Part shown: in pieces, positions 9,177 through 18,170 of the stretch
Numbering within the stretch: the first letter of the stretch is position 1
Layout of the letters: each line of letters begins with the position of its first letter
Assembly: GCA_019120315.1 (NCBI GenBank)
Contig: DWVJ01000041.1
Span: 28,405-92,404, forward strand
Length of the DNA stretch: 64,000 nt
Source: Candidatus Ruminococcus avistercoris
Lineage (GTDB): Bacteria > Bacillota > Clostridia > Lachnospirales > Lachnospiraceae
Reading direction: 5' to 3'
Position numbers and translations under genes: made by a program
The notes under the pieces: model-generated
What the model was told of the DNA's origin: nothing
Databases searched by the model: none
What the model saw: only the letters and a program-made list of their open reading frames with translations

Positions 9177-10259
9177 TCAGATGGTATTTTCCGGCGAAAC
9201 TTCTTCGATCAGAATGCAGTTGGGCGTATCCACGCTCATGGGTTTCCCTTTCATCATCAGCACATTTTTCTCATAATCAATGGTAAAGGTGGTGATGCTG
9301 CTGGACTCATGATTGACAATGGCGATGTGCTTTCCATCCGGGAACAGCTTCATGCTCTTGGGATACTCTCCGCTGATGGGAAGGGAGAACTTCCGTTCCA
9401 GCTGTCCATTTTCCGGATCGATGGAAAACATGGTAATGGAATTGTCTCCCGCCGTTGAGGCGAAGAGATAACGTCCGTCCGGCGACATGGCCAGCGTCTC
9501 CGCCGCGTCATGCATGGGATCCAGGTCCGTATCCAGGATACTGATATTCTGCACTTTCTCGAAGACCGGCCCTTTGGGACCGTCCTCATAGGAAAATACA
9601 TCCACATCGTTGCTCAGCTCATAAATCAGATATGCGTATTTCCCGTTTCTGCTAAACCGCATCTCCCTTGGTCCGGACTCTCTGCGGCAGCGGACGATAT
9701 CCTCCAGATGCAGTTTATGACGTCTTTTATCCAGCCGGTAAATCTTCACCTGATCGATGCCGTTATCCACGGCACAGAGATATTTATTGTCCGGCGTGGG
9801 GATCACACAGCTGACATGGGGCCGGAAACTGCGCTCCGCCACGCTTCCGATTCCCTTGTGGAATACGCCGTCCATCACGCTTCCCAGCCGGCCGTCCCTG
9901 TGGGTGTGAACCACGGTAACCTTGCCGTCGTGATATCCGGCCACGAACAGATATTTTCCTGTCTCATCCACGGAAAGATAACAGCCGCGCATACCTCCGA
10001 TGTCTACTTTATTGATATATTCCAGATCCCCATCCGCATGGATGGCAAACACTGCCACACCCTCGTCAGCGATGGAGTACAGATATTTTCCGCTTTTGGA
10101 CCGTGCCAGATAGGAGGAGTTGTTAACCGGAACCACTTTCCGTTCCCGCAGCACTCCTTCTTCCACATCCACGTCGTAAAGATGAATCCCGATACTGCTT
10201 CCATGTGTATAGGTACCTACATATGCTACGTATTTTTTCTCGCTCATGTAAATATCCAT
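9177..10259 (-). CDS. Lactonase-family seven-bladed beta-propeller protein (Pgl-like)
   Basis: A 360-residue cytoplasmic protein of the YbhE/6-phosphogluconolactonase type. It opens with YVAYVGTYTHGSSIGIHLY and shows regularly spaced blade motifs such as SKSGKYLYSI, DETGKYLFVAGY, TPDNKYLCAVDNG, SRNGKYAYLIYE and SPDGRYLFAS. Members hydrolyse 6-phosphogluconolactone or related lactones, but many are untested. The start at 10259 has AGGAG five bases upstream; a second in-frame ATG four codons later is less well placed. It stands alone between the secreted peptidase operon and a divergent pseudouridine synthase. No other pentose-phosphate gene is near. Confidence 0.85.
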   Translation of the reverse strand: MDIYMSEKKYVAYVGTYTHGSSIGIHLYDVDVEEGVLRERKVVPVNNSSYLARSKSGKYLYSIADEGVAVFAIHADGDLEYINKVDIGGMRGCYLSVDETGKYLFVAGYHDGKVTVVHTHRDGRLGSVMDGVFHKGIGSVAERSFRPHVSCVIPTPDNKYLCAVDNGIDQVKIYRLDKRRHKLHLEDIVRCRRESGPREMRFSRNGKYAYLIYELSNDVDVFSYEDGPKGPVFEKVQNISILDTDLDPMHDAAETLAMSPDGRYLFASTAGDNSITMFSIDPENGQLERKFSLPISGEYPKSMKLFPDGKHIAIVNHESSSITTFTIDYEKNVLMMKGKPMSVDTPNCILIEEVSPENTI

Positions 10260-10392
10260 CCTTTCTCCTGTATATCAAGACGCCAGGGCGAATGTGCATG
10301 CCGTCCCTGATACCAATATTTTAGCATGGTTTTTCCCATCTGTATACCTAAAGATTTCTGATTTTCCCATTTTACACCGTCTGCCTTTGCGG

Positions 10393-10420
10393 TTGACAGA
10401 CAAAAAGCCGCTGTTATAAT
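10393..10420 (+). promoter_or_regulatory. Strong promoter placing +1 at the RluA start codon
   Basis: TTGACA (10393-10398), a 16-base spacer and TATAAT (10415-10420) are both perfect consensus hexamers. The ATG of the downstream gene is at 10428, only seven bases after the -10 box. No ribosome binding site lies between, so the transcript may be leaderless. Confidence 0.75.
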
Positions 10421-10427
10421 AGTACCT

Positions 10428-11348
10428 ATGAACAAAACACTCCATTATACTATAAAACCGGAGGAGGCCGGACTCACCGTCGGCTGTTTCCTCAGAAAAC
10501 AGGGCTATTCCCGCCATATTCTGACTCATCTGAAACAGACGGAGCATGGTATCTGTCTGGGATCCGCTCCCGTTTACACTTCAGCGATACTAAGAAGCGG
10601 CGACCGTCTGACCGTGCGGATCATCGAAGAGCACTCTTCCGGGCAGATCCAGCCGGCTGCGCTTCCCTTTCCCATCGTCTTCGAAGATGAGGATATCCTG
10701 GTGATTGACAAACCGGCCGGCATGCCCGTTCACCCTTCCCAGGGAAATCATGGCAACACCCTGGCCAACAGCGCCGCCTGGTATTTTCACCAGCAGGGAG
10801 TTCCCTATGTCTTTCGCTGCATCAACCGGATCGACCGGGATACCTCCGGCCTGCTGATCCTGGCAAAACATATGTTAAGCGCAGCCGTGCTGTCCAAAGA
10901 CCTGAAAGAACACCGCATCCGCCGCACCTATCTGGCGATGACAACGGGACGCCTTACGCCCGGCGAAGGAACCGTCCGCGCCCCCATCGGCCGCTGCCCC
11001 CACTCCATACTGGAGCGTCAGGTGGATCCCCTGGGAGAAGAGGCCGTCACCCACTACCGGGTTCTGGTTTCCTCCGATCAGGCCTCTCTGGCATCTTTTT
11101 CTCTGGAAACGGGAAGAACCCATCAGATCCGGGTACACATGAAATATCTGGGGCATCCCCTGCTGGGCGATTTTCTTTACAATCCCGGTAATCATGACTG
11201 TCCCCGGCAGGCTCTCCACTCCTGCCGCCTGGAATTTTCCCATCCCATTTCCGGGAAGATGCTGACCTTCACCTGCCCGCTGCCGGACGACATGAAGGCC
11301 TGTCTTAAGCGCTTTTTCCCCGGACAGGACGCGGCCCTGCTTTTTTAG
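10428..11348 (+). CDS. RluA-family rRNA/tRNA pseudouridine synthase
   Basis: A 306-residue enzyme that isomerises uridine to pseudouridine in structured RNA. It has an S4-like N-terminus (about residues 14-70), then DEDILVIDKPAGMPVHPS and the catalytic motif INRIDRDTSGLLILAK containing the active-site Asp. The family ending SLETGRTHQIRVHMKYLGHPLLGD follows. It resembles RluD-type enzymes, but the target site cannot be read from sequence. It is the only plus-strand gene here and converges on a UPF0303 gene, with the two stop codons overlapping. The promoter suggests translation from a leaderless mRNA. A second RluA homologue lies 0.5 kb downstream on the other strand. Confidence 0.95.
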   Translation: MNKTLHYTIKPEEAGLTVGCFLRKQGYSRHILTHLKQTEHGICLGSAPVYTSAILRSGDRLTVRIIEEHSSGQIQPAALPFPIVFEDEDILVIDKPAGMPVHPSQGNHGNTLANSAAWYFHQQGVPYVFRCINRIDRDTSGLLILAKHMLSAAVLSKDLKEHRIRRTYLAMTTGRLTPGEGTVRAPIGRCPHSILERQVDPLGEEAVTHYRVLVSSDQASLASFSLETGRTHQIRVHMKYLGHPLLGDFLYNPGNHDCPRQALHSCRLEFSHPISGKMLTFTCPLPDDMKACLKRFFPGQDAALLF

Positions 11349-11839
11349 ACAGCCCGGATCCTTGGCACTTCATCGATATGCAGATACCGGCTGACCGCCT
11401 TGATGATCAGATCATGATCGGAAACCGGATCCATACCGGAGACCAGGACAGATCCGATTACTCCCACCTCTTCGACACGGATAGGGAATCCGCCTCCGCT
11501 TGCCGCGAACTCCTTGGGATCCATCATCATATCTTCCAGTGTTTCTCCGCTTCGGCGGAGAACCATAGCCAGATGAAGGCTGCTTTTTTCCGTCACCATC
11601 ACCGTCTTCTGCTTTCTGGAAATCCAGTTTTCATTATACAGATTGGTACCGTCAAAGCCGTACTGGAACACGGTAAACCCGTTGTTCAGCCGGATACTGA
11701 TCATCACCGAAGCGCCTCTTCTCTGCGCTTCCGCCACCAGCATATTGCCCAGCGTCCATGCATCCGCATTGGTAAAATGAGAAAACTGAAGGATTTCCTC
11801 CTGCATTTCCAGTACGCTGATTACTTCGTCTATTGTCAT
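11345..11839 (-). CDS. UPF0303 / heme-degrading-domain family protein
   Basis: A 164-residue protein of the UPF0303 group (GlcG/HbpS-like fold). Typical features are NADAWTLGNMLVAEAQRRGASVMISIRLNNG, the central WISRKQKTVM and the Gly-rich GGGFPIRVEEVGVIGSVLVSGM. These proteins form oligomers and some relatives bind heme or corrinoids; the function of this branch is unsettled. Its ATG overlaps the stop of the preceding RluA gene (ATGA), with GGAGGG inside that gene as ribosome binding site, so translation is coupled. Confidence 0.85.
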   Translation of the reverse strand: MTIDEVISVLEMQEEILQFSHFTNADAWTLGNMLVAEAQRRGASVMISIRLNNGFTVFQYGFDGTNLYNENWISRKQKTVMVTEKSSLHLAMVLRRSGETLEDMMMDPKEFAASGGGFPIRVEEVGVIGSVLVSGMDPVSDHDLIIKAVSRYLHIDEVPRIRAV

Positions 11840-12777
11840 AAAATAATCCCTCCTGTCAAATATCTGCTGCTACTATTATGACACGATGTCTTTCTTATTG
11901 CAATCATCATATCTTCCGGAATATCCGACTGCAGTGTGATCTTCTCCCCGGTAAAAGGCTGCAGAAAATGCACTTTCCAGGCATGAAGCGCCGCCCGACC
12001 GATCCTTTCATCCCCTTTTCCGTACAGAGAATCTCCCAAAAGAGGATGTCCCGTCCACGCCAGATGAACCCGGATCTGATGGGTCCGCCCTGTGGCAATC
12101 TGCACCGACAGCAAAGAAAACTCTTCCCATGTTTTCAGCACCCGATAGCGGGTAAGGGAAAAAAGGCCGCCCTCCTGACAGACTTCCATCTTCGTCTTCT
12201 CCTGCGGCATTTTCCTAAGGGGCCGGTCAATTTCCCCTCGCTCTCCCTCGCTCATCCTGCCCGCAGCCAGCGCCAGATACTCCTTGGCGAACATCCCCTG
12301 CTCCCTCTGCCGGGCCAGTCTGGCTGCCGCCAGCTGATTTCTGGTGAAAATCAGAATGCCGGAGGTATCCATATCCAGTCTGCCTGCCAGACGGATCCGG
12401 CAGGGCTTCCCCTTCCTTTGCAGATAAGCGGCCGCCCTGTTCGCCGCCGTGTCACGGTAATGCCCCTTTCCCGGATGGGAAAGAATCCCTGCCGGTTTGT
12501 CGATGACCAGCAGATCCTCATCTTCATAGAGAATTTTCGGATCCGGTCCCCAGGGTAGTACCGCCAGGTCTTTCGGCTCGTCTTTCTCCAGCCGGATCTG
12601 CACCTCATCTCCTTCTTTCAGCAGGCAGCTGACCCGGGCGCGCTTTCCGTTAACCAGAAGTCCGTCCTCCATAAATTTCAGCCTGCTGATCTGATGATCG
12701 CCAAGTCCCATATCCTGTTTTAAAAAGGATTTCAGGCTGACGCTCTTTTGCGCCTGCTTTTTCCAGACTCTGGTCAT
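11836..12777 (-). CDS. RluA-family pseudouridine synthase (second paralog)
   Basis: A 313-residue pseudouridine synthase. An S4-type RNA-binding segment lies near residues 15-70. EDEDLLVIDKPAGILSHPG, the catalytic LAGRLDMDTSGILIFTR and IATGRTHQIRVHLAWTGHPLLGDSLYG complete the family pattern. It differs clearly from the paralog at 10428, including the catalytic context (GRLDMDTSG rather than NRIDRDTSG), so it probably modifies another site. It sits inside a compact three-gene set: membrane protein, this enzyme, UPF0303, each overlapping the next by four bases. Confidence 0.95.
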   Translation of the reverse strand: MTRVWKKQAQKSVSLKSFLKQDMGLGDHQISRLKFMEDGLLVNGKRARVSCLLKEGDEVQIRLEKDEPKDLAVLPWGPDPKILYEDEDLLVIDKPAGILSHPGKGHYRDTAANRAAAYLQRKGKPCRIRLAGRLDMDTSGILIFTRNQLAAARLARQREQGMFAKEYLALAAGRMSEGERGEIDRPLRKMPQEKTKMEVCQEGGLFSLTRYRVLKTWEEFSLLSVQIATGRTHQIRVHLAWTGHPLLGDSLYGKGDERIGRAALHAWKVHFLQPFTGEKITLQSDIPEDMMIAIRKTSCHNSSSRYLTGGIIL

Positions 12778-13436
12778 ATTGCTTCGCCCTTTGCTTTCGC
12801 TTTTCCCAGGAACCGGCGCAGTGTTTTTCCAAAAAGACGGGTGTACAGTTTGATAAACAGGCCAACGCCGAATGCGGCGATCAGCGTACCTTCCCGGATT
12901 CCACGGATTTCTTTCAGGAAAACCCAGGATAATACCACGGAAACCAGCACCACAAACCAGTCGAAACAGATTTTCATGGTTGACATGGTTTTCCCAGTCC
13001 GGATCTCCAGCGCCTGAGCCACGCCCTCCGCCGGCATGGAAATAATCTCCGTTTCAATATAAAGGAAGATACCGAAACCGAGGCAGGCCATGCTCAGCAG
13101 CAAAAAGCCCAGCTGCATTGCGTAGTTGGAACAGACCGGCATCCATGCATCAAAGAAACGATTAGTCAGGCTGATAAAAGTTCCCTGAATGGTGGCCACG
13201 ATGATCTGCAGGATATTTTGGGGCGGAAACCTCTTCCCCAGCAGAAGAAACTGCAGAAAAATGTACACGGCAAACACGACCGACGTACATAACCCCAGAT
13301 CTGTCTGCAGTATTTCGCTGACCACATAAGGCACCGTGTCAATGGGGGAAACCCCCAGATTGGACCAGACGGAAGCTGATACGCCAAAGGCCATCAAAAA
13401 CAGACCGGTCAGATATACAATTCCTTTCTTTATCAT
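12774..13436 (-). CDS. YczE/YitT-like integral membrane protein
   Basis: A 220-residue membrane protein with about five or six hydrophobic helices. It starts with GIVYLTGLFLMAFGVSASVWSNLGVSPID, which matches the YczE/YyaS group of Firmicute membrane proteins whose transport role is unknown. Further family-like pieces are LGKRFPPQNILQI and EGVAQALEIRTGKTMSTMKICFD. It is first in a coupled operon with an RluA gene (the stop overlaps that gene's ATG). Confidence 0.8.
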   Translation of the reverse strand: MIKKGIVYLTGLFLMAFGVSASVWSNLGVSPIDTVPYVVSEILQTDLGLCTSVVFAVYIFLQFLLLGKRFPPQNILQIIVATIQGTFISLTNRFFDAWMPVCSNYAMQLGFLLLSMACLGFGIFLYIETEIISMPAEGVAQALEIRTGKTMSTMKICFDWFVVLVSVVLSWVFLKEIRGIREGTLIAAFGVGLFIKLYTRLFGKTLRRFLGKAKAKGEAI

Positions 13437-13479
13437 ATGCTTTTTCCTCCCGTCTCATTTTATCAGTTCTCACTTTTCC

Positions 13480-13507
13480 TTGCAATGCGTATCTTTCGTG
13501 ATACAAT
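13480..13507 (+). promoter_or_regulatory. Promoter of the two-gene membrane protein operon
   Basis: TTGCAA (13480-13485), a 16-base spacer and TACAAT (13502-13507), overlapped by a second possible box TATAAT. It points to the plus-strand genes at 13558 and 14202. Confidence 0.5.
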
Positions 13508-13557
13508 ATAATGAGATATTTGGGTCAGAGAATCCAAACCTGCGAAAGGACAATGTC

Positions 13558-14205
13558 ATGCCCAAAAAAACGATTCTTTTTATTATCACAGAAAGCGTCC
13601 TGTATCTGCTTTTCCTCATCCTGGATCTGCAAGGCGTCTCCAGCACCTGGATTAAATATGCCGGCATCCTGCTGGCTGTCTGTTTTTCCTTTTGGTGTGC
13701 CTCCCGTCCGGAAGATTATCTGACCGCCCTGGCCCTTTTCTTCACCGCAGCCGCCGATTATTTCCTGCTGGTCTTAAACCGGCACTACGAAACCGGCGTG
13801 CTGATCTTCTGCCTGGTACAGTTCCTGTACTGTCTGCGCCTTTCCCTGCCAGGCAGTTCCTGTTCCAAAAGAGAAGTCGGTCTGCGGATCGCCCTTCCTG
13901 TTCTGGTCGTCCTTTTGCTGGCCGGACTGGACCAGGCAAACCTTTTAAACATACTGGCCGCTTTCTATTTCTGCAACCTGGTCATCAATGCTGCAAAAAG
14001 CAGGATTCGCTGTGGATGGAATCGGTTTACCCTTGGTCTGATTCTCTTCATCTGCTGTGATATCTGCGTGGGACTTTTCAACCTGCTCTCTCCTGCCTGC
14101 GCTCTCTTTCCTTTTGCCGCCCTGGCCATGTGGGCCTTTTACCTGCCTTCACAGGTACTGCTGGCCCTTTCCACCATTGATTATCGAAAGGAGACTTGTT
14201 CATGA
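13558..14205 (+). CDS. Hypothetical multi-pass membrane protein
   Basis: A 215-residue very hydrophobic protein with six to eight predicted membrane helices and almost no soluble loops. I do not recognise a named family. The helical layout and the repeated Tyr-Phe-Leu clusters resemble YhhN-like (lysoplasmalogenase-type) proteins, but only loosely. The ATG at 13558 is chosen because GAAAGGA precedes it; the open frame extends upstream without a good site. The stop overlaps the ATG of the DUF1461 gene, so the two are coupled. Confidence 0.72.
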   Translation: MPKKTILFIITESVLYLLFLILDLQGVSSTWIKYAGILLAVCFSFWCASRPEDYLTALALFFTAAADYFLLVLNRHYETGVLIFCLVQFLYCLRLSLPGSSCSKREVGLRIALPVLVVLLLAGLDQANLLNILAAFYFCNLVINAAKSRIRCGWNRFTLGLILFICCDICVGLFNLLSPACALFPFAALAMWAFYLPSQVLLALSTIDYRKETCS

Positions 14206-14870
14206 CATCAAGACTTTATTCCCTCCTGCTTACGGTCGCGGGATTTTTTGCCACTCTGACATTTGGCTTTGCCGTTCCCATTGCCTGCCGTCCCTTCTAT
14301 TACCTGCAGATTTCCCTTCTGAAACTGCCGGAAACCACAGGGTATCGGGCCGAAACCATCCGGGCCGCCTATGACGAGCTGATGGACTATCTGCTAAAAG
14401 GAGAGCCTTTTAGCACCGGCGCGCTGGCCTGGTCCCCTTCGGGGAAAGCTCATTTTGAAGACTGTCTTGCTCTCTTCCACCTGGATTTTGCCGTGCTGGC
14501 CGTCTCGCTGGCCGTGATCGTGCTGCTTTTGCTGCTTAACCGGCTGGGCAGGATCCGGATTCACCGTTTTTGCGGTCAGAGTCCTTTCTTCTACACGGGA
14601 ATCTTCAACATTTTGCTGTTTGTCCTGCTGGGAATCTGGGGTACGGTTTCCTTTGACACTTTGTTCGTGACCTTCCACAGGGTATTTTTCCCGGGTAAAT
14701 CCAACTGGATCTTTGATCCGGACACCGATGAGATCATCCGGATCCTGCCGGAACAGTTTTTCCTCAACTGCGCCCTGCTGATTCTGGCCCTCATCCTGAT
14801 CATAAGCATTCTTTTTATCGTACAAAGCGTCAAGAGCCGGAAACGGCAGGATGCCGCCCGGCTCTTGTGA
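14202..14870 (+). CDS. DUF1461 / TIGR01906 family membrane protein
   Basis: A 222-residue membrane protein of the TIGR01906 (DUF1461) family, found mostly in Firmicutes and of unknown function. There are about four membrane helices: one at the N-terminus, two in the middle and one at the C-terminus. The family hallmark is the extracytoplasmic segment FHRVFFPGKSNWIFDPDTD followed by IIRILPEQFF. AAAGGAG lies eight bases before the ATG at 14202, which overlaps the previous stop codon. Confidence 0.87.
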   Translation: MTSRLYSLLLTVAGFFATLTFGFAVPIACRPFYYLQISLLKLPETTGYRAETIRAAYDELMDYLLKGEPFSTGALAWSPSGKAHFEDCLALFHLDFAVLAVSLAVIVLLLLLNRLGRIRIHRFCGQSPFFYTGIFNILLFVLLGIWGTVSFDTLFVTFHRVFFPGKSNWIFDPDTDEIIRILPEQFFLNCALLILALILIISILFIVQSVKSRKRQDAARLL

Positions 14871-14902
14871 ACACGTTCCCTATGGTATTTTTTCATGCAG
14901 GA

Positions 14903-16552
14903 TCAGTAATTTTCCCGGGGGATTTTCACATCCGCCTGGGCAATGTTCAGGATATGGTCTCCGATTCGTTCGAAGTCTGTCAGCATCTCGGAATAGAGGA
15001 TACAGGCTTCCTCGGAGCACAGACCGTCTTTCATGCGTTCCAGATGGCGGCGGCGGTAGCGCTCCGTCATATCGTCCATCTTCTGTTCCATGGCGGCGAT
15101 CTCTGACAGCCATTCCGGCGTCCCCGTCTCCGGGGCGCTTAAGCTGTCCAGCGCTTTAAGACTTAAGGCTTTCATTTTCTGGATTTCTTCCACCGCTTCC
15201 TCTGAAAACTGTACCTTGTGATCCTTTGCCACTTTCACATAACCGCAGATATTGTCTGCATGGTCTCCGATCCGTTCCACATTTCCAGTGATCAGGAAAT
15301 ACTCCTCCACCGCCTCGAAGTTACGGGCGTTCCGCTCTCTGGTGAAGGTCTTGGAAATGTACTGGGAAATTTCTTTATTCAGAAAATCAATGTACTCTTC
15401 CCGTTTCTTCTCTTCCTCCATCAGCTTCAGATCTCCGCTTAAAATAGCGTCGAATCCGGTCTCCACATTTTTTCTGGCCATTCCCAGCATTCTGGAAATC
15501 TCCTGCCGCAGCTGATCCAGATGGATGGCGGTAGCGCCCAGTCTGACTTTCCCGGACTGAATGGGTTTCAGATACTGCAAAGCCATCTCTTCCGCTTCTC
15601 CTCCCTGTTCTTTTCCGGAGGGAAGCAGTTTCTCGGCAAAGGTCGCCAGCATGCCGCCGAAGGGCAGCAGGATGATCGTCGTCACAATGTTAAACAGCGT
15701 ATGCATATTGGCGATCTGGGCCGCAGGACTGCCCGGGGTGAAGGATTCCACCAGCGTGGTCAGCGGCGTCAGAATACATACAATGGTAAAAATAATCGTT
15801 CCGATAATATTGAAGGAAAGATGAATCACCGTCGTCTGTTTCGCCTTGCGGTTGGTTCCGATGGAAGCCAGCACCGCCGTGATACAGGTACCGATATTCT
15901 GTCCGAACAGTACGAACACCGCATCGGAAAGTCCGATCAGCCCGCTGGATGCCAACGCCTGCAGGATACCGACCGATGCCGAGGAGGACTGAATCAATGC
16001 AGTAAAGACAGCGCCCACCAGGATACCGATCAACGGATTAGAGAAGGTGGTCATCATGGAAATAAACTGTTCGGAATCCCGCAGCGGCAGCATGGATTCA
16101 CTCATCAGATTCATACCGATAAAGAGAATACCAAGGCCTGCCAGAATCTGGCCGATATCATGGGCTTTTTTCTGCACTTTAATGAACAGAACCATGGCCA
16201 CGCCGGCAAAGGCAAACAGCGGCGCGATTGCTCCCACATCCAGTGCAATCAACTGTCCTGTAATGGTGGTACCGATGTTGGCCCCCATGATAATCCAGAC
16301 TGCCTGTCTTAGCGTCATCATTCCCGAGTTAACAAACCCGACCACCATAACCGTAGTGGCGGAAGACGACTGAATCACTGCTGTGATGCCGGCTCCGACT
16401 GCCACGCCCAGGAAACGGTTGGCTGTCAGTTTTTCCAGAATCTGTTTCATACGATCCCCGGCTGCAGCTTCCAGACCGTTGCCCATCATCTGCATGCCGT
16501 ACAAAAACAGAGCCAGACCGCCCAGCAGTCCCAAAAAATCTGTTATTGTCAT
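14903..16552 (-). CDS. Na+/phosphate cotransporter with PhoU-like C-terminal domain
   Basis: A 549-residue membrane protein of the NptA/YjbB type, which couples sodium to phosphate movement. Two inverted repeats carry the signature serine clusters QSSSATTVMVVGFVNSG and QSSSASVGILQALASSG. About eight membrane helices fill residues 1-310. The remaining 200 residues form a PhoU-like helical bundle containing ERIGDHADNI and FERIGDHILNI. It stands alone with its own promoter. The high-affinity Pst system is encoded 11 kb away, so this is probably the low-affinity route or an exporter. Confidence 0.93.
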   Translation of the reverse strand: MTITDFLGLLGGLALFLYGMQMMGNGLEAAAGDRMKQILEKLTANRFLGVAVGAGITAVIQSSSATTVMVVGFVNSGMMTLRQAVWIIMGANIGTTITGQLIALDVGAIAPLFAFAGVAMVLFIKVQKKAHDIGQILAGLGILFIGMNLMSESMLPLRDSEQFISMMTTFSNPLIGILVGAVFTALIQSSSASVGILQALASSGLIGLSDAVFVLFGQNIGTCITAVLASIGTNRKAKQTTVIHLSFNIIGTIIFTIVCILTPLTTLVESFTPGSPAAQIANMHTLFNIVTTIILLPFGGMLATFAEKLLPSGKEQGGEAEEMALQYLKPIQSGKVRLGATAIHLDQLRQEISRMLGMARKNVETGFDAILSGDLKLMEEEKKREEYIDFLNKEISQYISKTFTRERNARNFEAVEEYFLITGNVERIGDHADNICGYVKVAKDHKVQFSEEAVEEIQKMKALSLKALDSLSAPETGTPEWLSEIAAMEQKMDDMTERYRRRHLERMKDGLCSEEACILYSEMLTDFERIGDHILNIAQADVKIPRENY

Positions 16553-16595
16553 TTTCCTTTTTCTCCTTTGTCTCCTTTTATCCTTTTTCCTTAAT

Positions 16596-16623
16596 GGTAT
16601 AATGTTCTGGGTCTCTATGTCAA
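16596..16623 (-). promoter_or_regulatory. Promoter of the Na+/phosphate cotransporter gene
   Basis: Minus-strand TTGACA (16623-16618), 16-base spacer, TATACC (16601-16596). No PHO-box-like repeat is visible beside it. Confidence 0.55.
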
Positions 16624-16692
16624 GGAAAAGAAAAAAATGAGTAAAATCTACAAGAAATCTTCACATATTTATGTAAATTTCCCCATAATAAA

Positions 16693-16721
16693 CAGCCGCG
16701 CGGTCAAAAACCGCACGGCTG
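16693..16721 (-). terminator. Hairpin terminator of the DUF3793-flavodoxin-DUF2325 operon
   Basis: A 12-bp GC-rich stem (CAGCCGTGCGGT with ACCGCGCGGCTG, one mismatch) and a five-base loop, followed on the minus strand by TTTATTAT. It lies about 30 bases past the stop of the DUF2325 gene. Confidence 0.65.
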
Positions 16722-16751
16722 CTAAGACTTATGTTTTTATAAAAATGCAAT

Positions 16752-17036
16752 TCAGGATTTATGACAGTTTTCCAGAATTTCCGACAGGGCGGCGCCGCTG
16801 CTGGAATGGGATCTGACTACTCTGGCTCTGGTTCTTTTCGCCTCGTCCAGGGCGCATTTTACCATCTTATGGGACACGGTATTGGTAAAGAGCACAAATA
16901 GATCCGGACTTCCCAACTGTTTTTTCAGATCCGCAGACATCTGGGTAAATACTTTTGCTTTACAATTATATTTTTTGCAAATCTTTTTATACTGACAGAC
17001 CATCCGGTCATGCCCTCCCACAATCACGATACTCAT
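16752..17036 (-). CDS. DUF2325 domain protein
   Basis: A 94-residue protein that is almost entirely a DUF2325 domain. It starts MSIVIVGGHDRMVCQYKKIC and has KVFTQ, DLFVLFTNTVSHKMVKCALDEAKR and a SHSSSGAALSEIL ending, as in other members. It contains several cysteines (C14, C20, C25, C61, C91) that could bind metal. The ATG at 17036 is eight bases after AGGAGG. It is the last gene of an operon with DUF3793 and flavodoxin, whose promoter region carries likely metal-regulator operators, which suggests a role under metal limitation. Confidence 0.88.
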   Translation of the reverse strand: MSIVIVGGHDRMVCQYKKICKKYNCKAKVFTQMSADLKKQLGSPDLFVLFTNTVSHKMVKCALDEAKRTRARVVRSHSSSGAALSEILENCHKS

Positions 17037-17103
17037 AGGGTATGCCTCCTTTTTTCCGGCGCAAAAAGACTGTCTTTCGAGCCTTTTTGCGCCTTTTTCT
17101 GTT

Positions 17104-17535
17104 TTACCGCTGCGCCATCTGTCTTCCCAGCTGCCTGCAGGCCGCCAGCCCTTCCTCATCCGGCTCGTTGTTCACAATCAGCCCCGCGTCGTTTAGCAGG
17201 AACGCTCCCGCGTCGCGCATCCGGTTTTCCCAGTCCCGCATCCAGGCTCCGTCTCCCCAGTCATAGGATCCAAACAGGGCGACGGTTTTGCCGCCGGCAA
17301 ATCCTTCCACCGCCTCCACAAAGGGTTCCATGGATCCTTCCTCCAGAACCTCATCTCCCATAGCGGGGCAGCCCATGGCGAAAAGAGAAGCCTTTTTCAG
17401 CTCATCAGGGGTAATATCATCCACATAAACCACCTTCGCTTTTTTTCCTTCCTCTTCAATTCCCTGCCCTATTGCCTGGGCCATCATCTGCGTATTGCCG
17501 CTTCCGCTCCAATAAACCACAACAATTTCGTTCAT
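17104..17535 (-). CDS. Flavodoxin
   Basis: A 143-residue short-chain flavodoxin, an FMN-carrying electron carrier that replaces ferredoxin when iron is scarce. The phosphate-binding loop is WSGSGNTQMMA at residues 9-19. The FMN-stacking loops are near CPAMGDEVLEEGSMEP and FGSYDWGDGAWMRDWENRM. The start is the ATG at 17535 with AGGAGG-like AAGGAGG upstream. It sits between DUF3793 and DUF2325 in the same direction, and the operon's operator-like palindromes fit induction by metal starvation. Confidence 0.95.
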   Translation of the reverse strand: MNEIVVVYWSGSGNTQMMAQAIGQGIEEEGKKAKVVYVDDITPDELKKASLFAMGCPAMGDEVLEEGSMEPFVEAVEGFAGGKTVALFGSYDWGDGAWMRDWENRMRDAGAFLLNDAGLIVNNEPDEEGLAACRQLGRQMAQR

Positions 17536-17572
17536 CACAAATCCTCCTTGTCTCGTTTTCATCCTGCCTGCA

Positions 17573-18157
17573 TCAGAAACCGCCGATGCTTCGTCCCCCG
17601 TAGGATTCCATCCAGCCGTCCTGAGCCAGCGCCTTGATACTCCATCCCTGTCTGACCGCTGCCGCAACCGCGGCCCTGGCAGTACGGTAGCATCGGAAAA
17701 GCCGTTTGGCTTCTTTCACGTCGCCATATACTTTCCAATAACCACTGTAAAGATAGTTCTTTCCCTGATTATCGATAAATCCCCGCACATCCTCCAGGGG
17801 ATAACCAAGGAAAATACCCAGTTCATGAGGGAATTTCTGCTGCCTTTTTTTGTAACGTTCCATTCTCCCGGAAAGCCGTTCCAGAACGGCCTGCGTCCAG
17901 AAAATACGGTAGCCGTACAACCGCAGGAAACACTGAATTTCCCGATTGGTCAGTTCCCGCTGCATCCTGTCCGGCCAGTATATCAGATACATATCCTGGC
18001 AAATCCTTCTGCAGTTGAGCGGTGTGTCCCGGAATATTTCCTCCAGCTGCTTTTCCTCCATCCCTTTTGCCATAAAAATGTTGGATGTTTTGATTCCCGC
18101 CAGTACCGGTGCACACTGGTGTGCAAGGCAAAGATCTGTCTCATTTCTGACTTTCAT
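17573..18157 (-). CDS. DUF3793 family protein
   Basis: A 194-residue protein of the clostridial DUF3793 family, function unknown. Typical pieces are the N-terminal LAHQCAPVLAGIKTSNIF, the central FLRLYGYRIFW, and HELGIFLGYPLEDVRGFIDNQGKNYLYSGYWKVY. Genes of this family are often found with flavodoxin, as here. AAAGGAG precedes the ATG at 18157. It is the first gene of the operon, directly behind two GTTAGT/ACTAAC palindromes. Confidence 0.9.
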   Translation of the reverse strand: MKVRNETDLCLAHQCAPVLAGIKTSNIFMAKGMEEKQLEEIFRDTPLNCRRICQDMYLIYWPDRMQRELTNREIQCFLRLYGYRIFWTQAVLERLSGRMERYKKRQQKFPHELGIFLGYPLEDVRGFIDNQGKNYLYSGYWKVYGDVKEAKRLFRCYRTARAAVAAAVRQGWSIKALAQDGWMESYGGRSIGGF

Positions 18158-18170
18158 GCAATCTCCTTTG

